Both the position numbers and the translations under genes were made by a program. Below the pieces are notes generated by a model that saw only the letters and a list, made by a program, of their open reading frames with translations, was not told the origin of the DNA and did no database searches. Below are positions 1 to 9,032 of a stretch of DNA of 64,000 nucleotides, piece after piece. How positions within the stretch are numbered: the stretch's first letter is position 1; the number at the start of each line of letters is the position of its first letter. This DNA is from Virgibacillus sp. NKC19-3 (GTDB lineage: Bacteria; Bacillota; Bacilli; Bacillales; Amphibacillaceae), in the NCBI RefSeq assembly GCF_019837165.1, contig NZ_JAGYHC010000001.1:248001-312000 (forward strand). The letters are read 5' to 3'.

Positions 1-178
1 AAACCGTTTATCGCAAAGTGAAGTCGATGATGCTGATGTTGTTATCTTAGCGGCAGATACAAAAGTAGTAGATAAAGAACGCTTTGATAGTAAAAAAATT
101 GTACAAGTTGGTACATCTGAAGTGGTGAAAAATGGTAAAAAAGTTATTGAGGATGCAATAAACAAGGTAGAGGTGTGA
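1..178 (+). CDS. PTS fructose-type EIIB component, C-terminal end (partial)
   Basis: An open frame enters from the left edge (codons start at base 2) and stops with TGA at 176-178. The 58 visible residues contain ADVVILAADTKVV and end in EDAINKVEV. This matches the C-terminal half of fructose/mannitol-type EIIB domains, where a helix follows the VILAAD strand. EIIB receives phosphate from EIIA on a cysteine, which would lie to the left of the window, and passes it to the sugar carried by EIIC. The stop lies just before the EIIC start, so the two were probably co-transcribed and translationally coupled. Identity rests on this fragment and on the neighbouring EIIC. Confidence 0.75.
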   Translation, partial: NRLSQSEVDDADVVILAADTKVVDKERFDSKKIVQVGTSEVVKNGKKVIEDAINKVEV

Positions 179-183
179 AAATA

Positions 184-1245
184 ATGGGGACTCTTAAAAC
201 CTTTGGTAAAAACCTTGCACAACACTTTATGACAGGCGTCTCTTATATGTTGCCTGTGATTGTTTCTGGTGGGCTGATGCTTTCTGTGGCAGTAATCTTT
301 GGTGGACAAGAGGCCATGGATGAACCAGATACTATTTGGGGTGATTTAGCTTCTTTTGGAAAAATAGCGCTAGACTTAGTGGTGCCAATAATAGCAGCTT
401 ATATAAGTTATTCAATTGCTGATAAGCCTGGTCTTGGACCAGCTTTTATTGGAGGAATGGTAGCAAATGAAATTGGCACAGGATTTTTAGGTGGAATGGC
501 CGTTGGGATAATATCAGGATATTTTGTCTTGTTATTAAAACAAATAAAACTACCTCCAAGAATTGCTTCTGTTAACACAATGATTATTACACCACTTATA
601 GGATCCATAATAATCAGCTTTTTAACACTATATGCATTTGGAAAGCCAATTGCAGCGCTGAACACAGGGTTAACAGATTGGCTGTTAACTATGAGCACAG
701 GAAATGCTGTTGTTTTATCAGTAATATTGGGTGCGATGATGGCAATTGACATGGGAGGTCCTATTAATAAAGTCGCCAACACTTTTGGAATAGCAGCTTT
801 TGCTGAAGGGATTTTTACAGTTAGTACACCTATGTGGATAGCAGTTGCTATCCCACCTACAGGGATGTTTTTAGCTACACTAATTGGTAAAAAGTATTAT
901 TCTGAGCAAGAAATTGATACGGGTCGTACCGCGATGGTAATGGGGGTTGCTGGTGTCACTGAAGGAACTATTCCTTTCGCTGTTGCTGATCCGCTGAGAG
1001 TAATCCCAAGTATTGTAGTTGGAACTTCAGTTACTAGTGGATTAGTTACTGCTCTCGGGGTAACTCACAATGTAAATATAGCAACATATTTGTCTATCCC
1101 ATTTGCAAGCAATATCTTTTTATATATATTGTGTATTGCTATAGGATCGTTGGTCGTAGCGTTTATGGTAAACTTCTTAAAGTCATTGAAGTATCGTAAC
1201 AAAGATGTAGCAAGCTCTTCTGAGACTGCAGCTTCTGAAGATTAA
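184..1245 (+). CDS. PTS fructose-like EIIC permease component
   Basis: This membrane channel of a phosphotransferase system takes up a sugar and phosphorylates it. The protein is hydrophobic throughout, with many membrane segments. It carries family motifs ADKPGLGPAFIGG (near residue 85) and MAIDMGGPINKVANTFG (near residue 190), as in FruA/FrwC-type EIIC domains. I chose ATG 184 because AGAGGTG lies 8 nt upstream; a GTG at 175 overlapping the EIIB stop is in frame. EIIB and EIIC are separate polypeptides here. The next gene is a GH1 enzyme of the 6-phospho-glycosidase type, so the imported substrate may be a beta-linked disaccharide or glucoside rather than fructose. Substrate is inferred from context only. 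Confidence 0.85.
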   Translation: MGTLKTFGKNLAQHFMTGVSYMLPVIVSGGLMLSVAVIFGGQEAMDEPDTIWGDLASFGKIALDLVVPIIAAYISYSIADKPGLGPAFIGGMVANEIGTGFLGGMAVGIISGYFVLLLKQIKLPPRIASVNTMIITPLIGSIIISFLTLYAFGKPIAALNTGLTDWLLTMSTGNAVVLSVILGAMMAIDMGGPINKVANTFGIAAFAEGIFTVSTPMWIAVAIPPTGMFLATLIGKKYYSEQEIDTGRTAMVMGVAGVTEGTIPFAVADPLRVIPSIVVGTSVTSGLVTALGVTHNVNIATYLSIPFASNIFLYILCIAIGSLVVAFMVNFLKSLKYRNKDVASSSETAASED

Positions 1246-1271
1246 TTGTAACTTTCTCATTGAAGTGATGA

Positions 1272-2756
<1,485 letters not shown>

Positions 2757-2765
2757 AAGGGATAT

Positions 2766-2795
2766 AAAAGCGGGCACCGTGCCCGCTTTTAAGTT
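2766..2795 (+). terminator. Rho-independent terminator of the PTS-GH1 operon
   Basis: AAAAGCGGGCA (2766-2776) pairs perfectly with TGCCCGCTTTT (2780-2790) around a 3-nt loop, 10 bp after the GH1 stop. The 2796-3001 stretch after it shows no supported gene. Confidence 0.9.
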
Positions 2796-3001
2796 GGACA
2801 AATAGCGTTAGCGGTAAATTATCTAGGGATAGGTTCGTATGTATCAAGAACTGATATTTTTACAACCAGCTTATCAGGAGCGGATTTAGGAAGGACAGAA
2901 ACTCTCAACATTATATGGATATGATATACCAAGTAACCATACTAGGGAAGATTTTTTCTGGCATTAATTCCAGATAATAATTTTGTGTGGTTTGAAAATC
3001 T

Positions 3002-3754
3002 TTAATCTAGGGATGCTCTGCCATTATTGTTTTTTTGACCTTTTATCCATTGCAGCCAATAAGAAAATTCACATGCTAAATGCATTTGATGTGATTTAAT
3101 AAGAATTGTGGGACTCATTGCAGGAAATTCAACGGAAAGCTTAACTTTTATACCTGTTTTTGTGTCTTTCATTTGGTGGCGAACTCCTCCGATAACTGTG
3201 CCATCTTTCAGACGAGCAACACCTGCTGATTGATATGCATAAGCGTCATCTCTAGGTGTTTGTAACCCTGTTTCATCATTAAAAACGATAAAAAACTGAA
3301 CAGGTAATGGAGAGTTTCCGGTCGTCTCAATGACTTCAAGTTCGTTTTCTCCTAAAGGCCTTAATGCATAGTGGTCCGGACAAGCAGATAAATTTACACG
3401 ATTGTTTTTATCTGATGAATTTAACATAAGAGTATCTATACCTTTTATTGCTTCTTCAGCTGTTATTCCATCTAAATGGATTTCTGTTTGAGAAAATTTT
3501 CGTCTACTTCCAGATAGAAAAGCACCCATCCGCATAACCGTTTTACTTAATTTCAATTTAGATTCCAATTTGTTGTACATTTCTTGATAAGAGGACTCCA
3601 TTTTTAGATTGGTTAGCTTATCAATCATGCTGTCTGGATCATTTATTTCAGCACTTTTATAACCTAATATGTTAAAAACTTTTTTAACACGTTTTCTTTT
3701 CCATTGTGTCAATTGGTCATTTGTAATGCTTTTTCCATCAATATAAATGTTCAT
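3002..3754 (-). CDS. Unknown protein, co-transcribed with a TetR regulator
   Basis: I do not recognise this 250-aa protein. It has no signal peptide or membrane segment and looks cytosolic. The N-terminus is basic (WKRKRVKKVF), a charged helical stretch follows around residues 45-70, and the C-terminal half is beta-rich and ends in SYWLQWIKGQ. It starts 33 bp after the TetR stop on the same strand, behind AAGGAG, so the two are one unit. The tandem operators before the TetR gene would therefore also control this protein, making it the probable response gene. No pump or enzyme motif is visible, so binding or modifying a toxic ligand is only a guess. A database search would be needed to place it. 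Confidence 0.6.
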   Translation of the reverse strand: MNIYIDGKSITNDQLTQWKRKRVKKVFNILGYKSAEINDPDSMIDKLTNLKMESSYQEMYNKLESKLKLSKTVMRMGAFLSGSRRKFSQTEIHLDGITAEEAIKGIDTLMLNSSDKNNRVNLSACPDHYALRPLGENELEVIETTGNSPLPVQFFIVFNDETGLQTPRDDAYAYQSAGVARLKDGTVIGGVRHQMKDTKTGIKVKLSVEFPAMSPTILIKSHQMHLACEFSYWLQWIKGQKNNNGRASLD

Positions 3755-3787
3755 ATGAATTCTCCTTTGCCTTATGTCAGCTATATT

Positions 3788-4375
3788 TTAGATATCAGCT
3801 TTCTGATTGTATTTTAGTATGGTTAATACCAAATGAATCGTTTCTTTCTTCACAGCATCATTCAGATCTAACTTATTTGAGTGAGCAATACTGCTGAGTC
3901 CATATAAAATAAATTCAGAGGCTAAAATGGGATTATCCGTGTTGAAAATTCCTGTTTTTATCCCATCCTCAATCACCTTTTGTATTAGCGGCTGTATTTG
4001 TAGGAATAGTTTCTGTTCGAGCTGAAAATGCTGTTCTGTTTGAAAAGCATCCGTATTTTTATAGGGTGCTAATTTTTCAACAAATGCCCAAAAGGTCTGT
4101 AAGGATTCTGTTATCTTTTGGATAACGGTCAGTTTATCAGAATCAAGTATTTGTTGGATTTTCTCGATATTATTAACAATAAAATCATTTAAAATTTCAT
4201 CAACGAATGCTTCTTTAGATGTGAAGTAATAATAAAATAATCCTGTTGCTACACCTGCGCGATTAACGACATCTTTTATGCTAAATCCCTTTATTCCACC
4301 TTTCATATAAAACTCAAGGCCAATGTCCATTAACTCTTGGCGTCTTACGTCTGGTTCTTTTGATATTCTCTTCAT
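3788..4375 (-). CDS. TetR/AcrR family transcriptional repressor
   Basis: This 195-aa one-domain repressor has the family's N-terminal helix-turn-helix at residues 26-58 (GFSIKDVVNRAGVATGLFYY, ending in the diagnostic FYYYF). The helical C-terminal part would bind a ligand and dimerise. The ATG at 4375 is preceded by GGAGAT. Two 17-bp palindromes overlap its own promoter, so it very probably represses itself and the downstream 250-aa gene. The ligand cannot be read from the sequence. Confidence 0.9.
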   Translation of the reverse strand: MKRISKEPDVRRQELMDIGLEFYMKGGIKGFSIKDVVNRAGVATGLFYYYFTSKEAFVDEILNDFIVNNIEKIQQILDSDKLTVIQKITESLQTFWAFVEKLAPYKNTDAFQTEQHFQLEQKLFLQIQPLIQKVIEDGIKTGIFNTDNPILASEFILYGLSSIAHSNKLDLNDAVKKETIHLVLTILKYNQKADI

Positions 4376-4402
4376 TGTCCATCTCCTACTGTATCCTTTA
4401 TG

Positions 4403-4448
4403 ACTGAATCTAATTCAATAGTACGTCACTGAATATGGTTCAGTCAAG
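4403..4448 (-). promoter_or_regulatory. TetR promoter with two tandem 17-bp operators
   Basis: ACTGAA-TATGG-TTCAGT (4428-4444) is a perfect 6+5+6 palindrome. ACTGAA-TCTAA-TTCAAT (4403-4419) has the same layout with one arm mismatch, and the two centres are 25 bp apart. On the minus strand TTGACT (-35, ending near 4448) and TACTAT (-10, about 4419-4424) are 18 bp apart. One operator fills the spacer and the other lies just downstream of the -10, the usual arrangement for self-repression. Confidence 0.7.
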
Positions 4449-4518
4449 TGTCGTAAAAACCACTCATTTTAGAAAATAGATGAGTGGAAATAATTAAGAG
4501 TATTGATTTTATCACAAA

Positions 4519-4790
4519 GAGGCTGGGACAAAACAAAAGTGTTTAATTAAAAAACGAACATTGCCAAACTTAGCGTAGGAAATATGCGGAGACTCCAGCG
4601 GGAGAAAAGGCATAGGTGAGACACCGAAGTGTGATAGCAATCTTTTTTGCGAGGAGTGCTGCCCCTCGAAGTCACTTGCAACACGACGAGCACAAGGGGG
4701 CTCACCAGCCGCCCTAAGGTGCGCGAAGTATATTTCCGAAGCGATGTATATTCGGAATTTATTCGTTAAAAACACTTTTGTCCCAGCCTC
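4519..4790. repeat. MITE-like interspersed element with terminal inverted repeats
   Basis: The element starts GAGGCTGGGACAAAA and ends TTTTGTCCCAGCCTC, a perfect 15-bp terminal inverted repeat. The match continues (AGTGTTT against AACACT) after a 5-bp offset in one arm. It is 272 bp and has no credible gene. The interior contains GCGGAGACTCCAGCGGGA, a string I associate with intergenic repeats of halophilic Bacillaceae. It abuts a broken reading frame on its right. An ORF that spans it on the minus strand is an artefact. Confidence 0.75.
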
Positions 4791-5101
4791 CAACATTTTG
4801 AAGAAATGATTGATGATTATAAGCTGGCAGTAGCTGCTGTCACATTCAAAAATATAAGTGATGAAGCTTATGCACTTCATCAGATGTATTCTGCAAACTT
4901 ATCGGCAATAGATGAGGAGGGCGGGGAACTTCTTATAATGCGTTCTTTCCTGAAGCTGATGAAGAGTTAGCTCCAGGAGAAGCAGTTACGGGACCGTTGG
5001 TGTACATTGAGAGGATAGATTACACAGAAACATTTCTTTTGAAATTTGAAGTTATGTCTGACGAGGAAACGCATTTGGAATTACCTAACCCTGAACAATA
5101 G
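4791..5101 (+). pseudogene. Broken gene, C-terminal part of a probable secreted or lipoprotein domain
   Basis: Directly after the MITE-like element an open frame begins (HFEEMIDDYKLAVAAVTFKN) with no start codon of its own and runs to the glycine-rich stretch near 4920. A frameshift then moves the reading to another frame, which continues as YNAFFPEADEELAPGEAVTG and ends LELPNPEQ at TAG 5099-5101. The two parts read as one acidic protein. The later part, with a G..V.GPLVYIER pattern, resembles DUF4352-like extracellular immunoglobulin-type domains. That assignment is weak. The 5-prime end is missing, so the gene carries at least two lesions: the element and the frameshift. Confidence 0.5.
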
Positions 5102-5302
5102 GATAAAAAATAGTTTTTATTAAATCGTCAAGCGACGGGAACGGGTTTGTCAAGACGCACGTTGCTCTTGAAACATTATCAACATCCAATTTATGAGGCT
5201 TCGCATCCATGTGTCTGAACATACCAATAATCCCATACCCTATAAATATCCGGTATGAGTTTATTGGTTTTATAAAAACTGGCTCGTACATAGGCGTGGT
5301 GG

Positions 5303-6124
5303 TTATATGTTCCCTACTTTTTGAAGGGTGTCCAGTTCGTTAAACGTATAAATATGAAATCCCGCAATTCCATAATCAGATTCATTTAAGTACGGGGTGT
5401 AGGCATTTACCAAAGCACCAGGATCATAGCCGCGTATCAGCTTCGTCGACAACTTCAAATTTTTTCTGAGGAAGCGAAGTGAATCAGTGACGCCGATACG
5501 GGGTGCGATACGAAGTAATTTGTCCAATTTCACGGGCCCCGGGATGCCCAGATAGTACGGCAACTGCAACCCGGATGCACGCTGCTGCTGCAGCCAGGCA
5601 AAAACCTGCTCGGTATCAAAGCACATTTGTGTCACGGCATAATGAGCAAGGGAGGCTTTTGCTGCAAAATCCTGATTTAGGGTTTCTGCCCGGATGTGTG
5701 GGTGACCTTCCGGATATGCAGGAATACCGATGCGACGTGGCCCGTTTTCGCGGGTAGCTAAGGCCTTCAATAATTCAAGGCCATGATGATACGGACCCAG
5801 TGGTTTTTCCTGATCGCCTCCAATGATAAATACTTCGTGTATAGCCTGGTCAGCAAGGCGGTCAAGCACGTTGTTAAGATGTTCTTCACTTCGGACCATC
5901 CGTGCTGCAATATGGGGAACAACCTTAGCAAAATGGGCTGCTAATGCAATGGACTTGTCAATTGTAGCGTCGATACCATTTGTTGGTGAGCAGGTGATCG
6001 TCAACGTGGCATGGGGAGGAAGTGCCGCAGTGGCCCGTTCAACGATGTGATTAGCGGGTATGAGTTCAAAGCGGGGGCCTCCCACTTGGTTGAACAGAGC
6101 CGCCGAAGTTTGCTGATCCATCAT
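5303..6124 (-). CDS. Methylenetetrahydrofolate reductase family protein (MetF-like)
   Basis: This 273-aa TIM-barrel protein is of the 5,10-methylene-THF reductase type. It has ATLTITCSPTNGIDATID near residue 40, EVFIIGGDQEKPLGPYHHGL near residue 120 and RIGIPAYPEGHP near residue 150, positions where MetF proteins place FAD and folate contacts. In biosynthesis it makes 5-methyl-THF. Beside a DmdA/GcvT-like demethylase it could run in reverse and oxidise methyl-THF to methylene-THF. The demethylase gene is 186 bp upstream on the same strand. The DNA is visibly richer in G and C than the flanks, which suggests the pair was acquired. It is shorter and more divergent than a housekeeping MetF. Confidence 0.8.
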   Translation of the reverse strand: MMDQQTSAALFNQVGGPRFELIPANHIVERATAALPPHATLTITCSPTNGIDATIDKSIALAAHFAKVVPHIAARMVRSEEHLNNVLDRLADQAIHEVFIIGGDQEKPLGPYHHGLELLKALATRENGPRRIGIPAYPEGHPHIRAETLNQDFAAKASLAHYAVTQMCFDTEQVFAWLQQQRASGLQLPYYLGIPGPVKLDKLLRIAPRIGVTDSLRFLRKNLKLSTKLIRGYDPGALVNAYTPYLNESDYGIAGFHIYTFNELDTLQKVGNI

Positions 6125-6267
6125 GTCATCCCTACTTTCTTGTTAATATGATCATTATAAGGCAAAGCATAAGATACCTGTAATAAGGCGTCATGATTTG
6201 GTGAATTCCTCTAACGATTATAGCTTAAAAAGCTTGAAAAGTGATTCTAATTCTCAGGCAGTTTATA

Positions 6268-6297
6268 CAGTGGGTCTATTAGCTAATAGACCCACTG
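6268..6297. repeat. Perfect 30-bp palindrome between demethylase and MetF-like genes
   Basis: CAGTGGGTCTATTAG (6268-6282) is followed at once by its exact reverse complement (6283-6297). It lies between the two minus-strand genes and no T-run follows on either strand, so it looks more like an mRNA processing/stability hairpin or a protein-binding site than a full terminator. Confidence 0.6.
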
Positions 6298-6310
6298 CAC
6301 CCGCGTATGA

Positions 6311-7612
6311 TCACGTCTCAAGTTTTCGACCGGTTTGGGTAAATCCAGTCCCAGGGTTTTCAGATGCTTTGAACGGCGTCTGTGCAACTTCTGCCGGAAC
6401 GCGTCCGATGGCATATGGTTCAGGCAGATGCACTTCAAGATTGGTTCCAATCATACTGAATAAGTTGGGCAGCATGGCATAACCAATGTTGCACCCCTGA
6501 TTTGGCGAATAGAAGGCAGAGGTGACATAGCCGATCGGCTCCGATCCGCCTTCCGCGTAAACCATATAGAAATCGGCCGGGTACCAGTCGATCTTATTGC
6601 CGCCAAATTTCAGCCCGACAAGCTTTTTCGTGACCCCTTCGTTCTTGATGCGGGTTAGGGCTTCTTTGCCGATAAAATGGTCCTTGGTCAGGTCCACTTG
6701 CCACCCTAAGCCCACTTGATACGGATTAGTTTCCTGATCCATATCCTGTCCATAGGAGAGGATTCCCGCTTCGAGCCGCCGTATATGGCCCGGTGCAATC
6801 ACTTTTAGATTGTATGGGTGACCTGCCTCGAGGATAGGATACCAGAACTTTTCAGCGTTAACAGTGGCATTATAGAGATAAATCTCAAAGCCCTTCTCAC
6901 CCGAGAAACCTGTTTGTGAAATGATGACGGGACATCCATTCACTTCTCCCTCCATCAGCCCGTAGTAAGGGATGTCATGAATGCCCTCACCAAACAAATC
7001 GACCATAAGTGATGTTGATTTTGGCCCTTGAATTTGTACAGGAGACACATCGATTTCACGTACAGTGCAATCAAAGTTGTTCATGAGCTTAAGTGCCTGA
7101 AGCCACAGCGAGACGTCACTGTCGGATAAAGAGAACCAAAACTCATCTTCATGCGGACGAAGGAGGACCGGATCATTGATGATACCGCCTTCCTCATTGC
7201 ATAAAATAACGTAGCGCGCTTTTCCTGTCTTGTGTTTCTCTACTGACCGCGTGATCACCATGTCCACCAGCTTCGAAGCATCAGGGCCTTTCACCTGGAT
7301 TTGTCGCTCTACCGCGACATTCCAAAGCGTGACATGTTCGGTGAGATATTCGTATTCTTTGAGGAGACCGCCCTCCTCCATTGGAATATAGGCACGCGGA
7401 TGATACATGTTGTTATAAACCGTATAGCACCAAGCCCCGGCTTCTTCGGATAGGTGCCAGTATGGAGATTTGCGCACTCTTTGTGATATAAGCATGCGTG
7501 AGCCGTTATCTCCGCTTTGACGCAGATTCGTCGGAACGTGTCTTAGCACGCCACCTTCTTCGAGATCATTTGACGTTTTAAATTTTGATACAGGTTTTTC
7601 TTCATTAGCCAT
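6311..7612 (-). CDS. GcvT/DmdA-like tetrahydrofolate-dependent demethylase
   Basis: This 433-aa aminomethyltransferase-fold enzyme would move a methyl or methylene group from a small substrate to THF. The pattern fits the DmdA branch better than GcvT: SQRVRKSP and YTVYNNMYHP near residue 60, VAVERQIQVKGPDASKL, IINDPVLLRP, WFSLSDSDVSLW, VQIQGPKS, GFEIYLYN, IRRLEAGILSYGQDMDQETN and FIGKEALTRIK. These match the DmdA pattern as I remember it (dimethylsulfoniopropionate demethylase). About 45 extra N-terminal residues precede the usual start. ATG 7612 has AAGGAGG upstream. The MetF-like gene downstream would recycle 5-methyl-THF. Substrate could be DMSP, glycine betaine or another methylated osmolyte; the sequence does not decide this. 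Confidence 0.75.
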   Translation of the reverse strand: MANEEKPVSKFKTSNDLEEGGVLRHVPTNLRQSGDNGSRMLISQRVRKSPYWHLSEEAGAWCYTVYNNMYHPRAYIPMEEGGLLKEYEYLTEHVTLWNVAVERQIQVKGPDASKLVDMVITRSVEKHKTGKARYVILCNEEGGIINDPVLLRPHEDEFWFSLSDSDVSLWLQALKLMNNFDCTVREIDVSPVQIQGPKSTSLMVDLFGEGIHDIPYYGLMEGEVNGCPVIISQTGFSGEKGFEIYLYNATVNAEKFWYPILEAGHPYNLKVIAPGHIRRLEAGILSYGQDMDQETNPYQVGLGWQVDLTKDHFIGKEALTRIKNEGVTKKLVGLKFGGNKIDWYPADFYMVYAEGGSEPIGYVTSAFYSPNQGCNIGYAMLPNLFSMIGTNLEVHLPEPYAIGRVPAEVAQTPFKASENPGTGFTQTGRKLET

Positions 7613-7875
7613 ACCGATTTCCTCCTTATTCGTTATAAAGGAATATCATTCCCAATTTCGTAAACGGTACTTACTGAATGATCGGCATTTGAATTCGGCA
7701 CTTGCCACCGGAATCCCAAACGTTCAATCTATCAGAAACTTGCTAACACCCCTGACCACCCATAAGCGACTAGCGAAATTTTTAAATCGGCCCCGTATCA
7801 TTGATTGTTCTTATCAAACCCCCTTTACGTATTGAAAATTGCTGTCTTCCTTCTAAATAAAAAGTCAAGCATTAA

Positions 7876-7889
7876 ATAAAGCGCTTACA
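7876..7889 (-). promoter_or_regulatory. cre-like box upstream of the demethylase gene
   Basis: On the minus strand TGTAAGCGCTTTAT matches 12 of 14 positions of the CcpA consensus TGWAANCGNTNWCA, with a perfect AAGCGCTT centre. It lies about 265 bp upstream of the demethylase start. It would suit carbon catabolite control, but the distance is long. Confidence 0.4.
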
Positions 7890-8190
7890 ATATAGATTAT
7901 GATCCTACACGTGAGTTGTACCTATTGCATCACACAATACATCGTGAAATATCGTTGCCAAAGAATTAAACTAATTTTGAAAATCCCAACGGCGTTGGCT
8001 GAGTAACCTTTATTCATCGATGTTATCTAAGATTAAATTACAAATTATCATAATGTTATTAAAACTAAATATTTTATGTAACGTAACTTTATTAGAAACC
8101 CATATTGATGTCAAGATATTATTTAAAATTTTTTTGATAGCCTAGCAAATATAAAATTATTTGCTTGTGGGTAACTTATTATTGATTAAT

Positions 8191-8535
8191 GGCTACGTCC
8201 AGCTACAAGCGCCAAAAACGAGGAGATAACACGAGAGCTCCTACGATAAAGAAGACTTGGCGACTGACAAGCCGACAGGCGCAGGCAGAGCCATAGTCGC
8301 ACTTATGCCTGTAGCGAAAGTCATCATCGGTTCACTTGACAAAGGAAGGCCGACTAAGAACGGCCTTGCCGGCCAACTCACGGCTCCCCTGATGCAGGGG
8401 CATGATTCCTTTTCGCTTTCCAAGCATAAGATTCACGTAGACTTTCGCCATTCATTGGCGACAAGTCAAGTTCATCTAATCTCAGTTGCAACGCGGGGGT
8501 CTCTACGTTTTTAACCAGGCGCTTTTCGCTTTTGT
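8191..8535 (+). repeat. Interspersed repeat, copy A (inside the 1.4-kb gap 7613-9029)
   Basis: The block begins GGCTACGTCCAGCT, includes CTACGATAAAGAAGACTTGG and a later stretch CATGATTCC...ACTTTCC...GATTCACGT, and ends near AGGCGC..TTTTGTTC. The same landmarks occur in the same order at 28979-29886. No gene within it is supported; short ORFs on both strands lack ribosome sites. The rest of the gap, 7613-8190 and 8536-8919, is AT-rich and I see nothing in it except the two cre-type boxes. Confidence 0.6.
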
Positions 8536-8919
8536 TCTAGTTGTTTTAAGCATCATCTACATCAATAAACGAGCGATGCGTTCGTTGTCGTAGGGGGTGT
8601 AGGCTCCATGGTGATTGACACCGGCTGTTGGTAAGCTTTTCACACGGTCCAAACAGGCAGCTACTGAATGGTAAATTCATCATTAGAAAGTACATTATAC
8701 TTGGTATCAAATTTAAAGATAACAGTCATCAATATTAATTATTTTACCTGGTTATGGATACCGCCTATGATGTAAGTAACAAGCGTAAGAACGAACCCAA
8801 CGACTATTTTTAAAGGAGGTACTAAAAAGGCTTGGAGTATTATAAGTTTAAAATTACGAATTTTAATTATTATTTAATTTTTATAAGATGCAGCGCATAC
8901 GATGAGTAAACCTATAATT

Positions 8920-8933
8920 TGAAAGCGATTACA
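8920..8933 (+). promoter_or_regulatory. Perfect cre (CcpA) box before the dehydrogenase gene
   Basis: TGAAAGCGATTACA matches every position of TGWAANCGNTNWCA. It lies about 100 bp before the dehydrogenase start, where a CcpA roadblock or promoter block would act. It suggests the methyl-amine catabolic genes are shut down when preferred sugars are present. Confidence 0.65.
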
Positions 8934-9032
8934 GTATATGTGACTGGATATGTAAAGTATAAGAATCATAAACTATTTTGGGTAGCAATCACATTTGTCA
9001 TTGTTATTCAAAAGAAATGGGGATGGGTGATG

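Noticed and set aside
4512-4880. Minus-strand ORF of 122 aa across the MITE-like element
   Set aside because: It spans both element ends, lacks a ribosome site and resembles no protein.
5085-5291. Minus-strand ORF of 68 aa downstream of the MetF-like gene
   Set aside because: No ribosome site, overlaps the end of the plus-strand pseudogene, and no family pattern. It could be a remnant but I cannot support a gene.
8540-8900. Possible glycine or other riboswitch before the dehydrogenase
   Set aside because: I looked for conserved riboswitch cores and found none that I can defend; the region looks like AT-rich debris.
8919-9029. N-terminal extension of the dehydrogenase
   Set aside because: It crosses the cre box, has no ribosome site and adds nothing like the FAD domain. 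The start at MEQKRIV is normal for the family.
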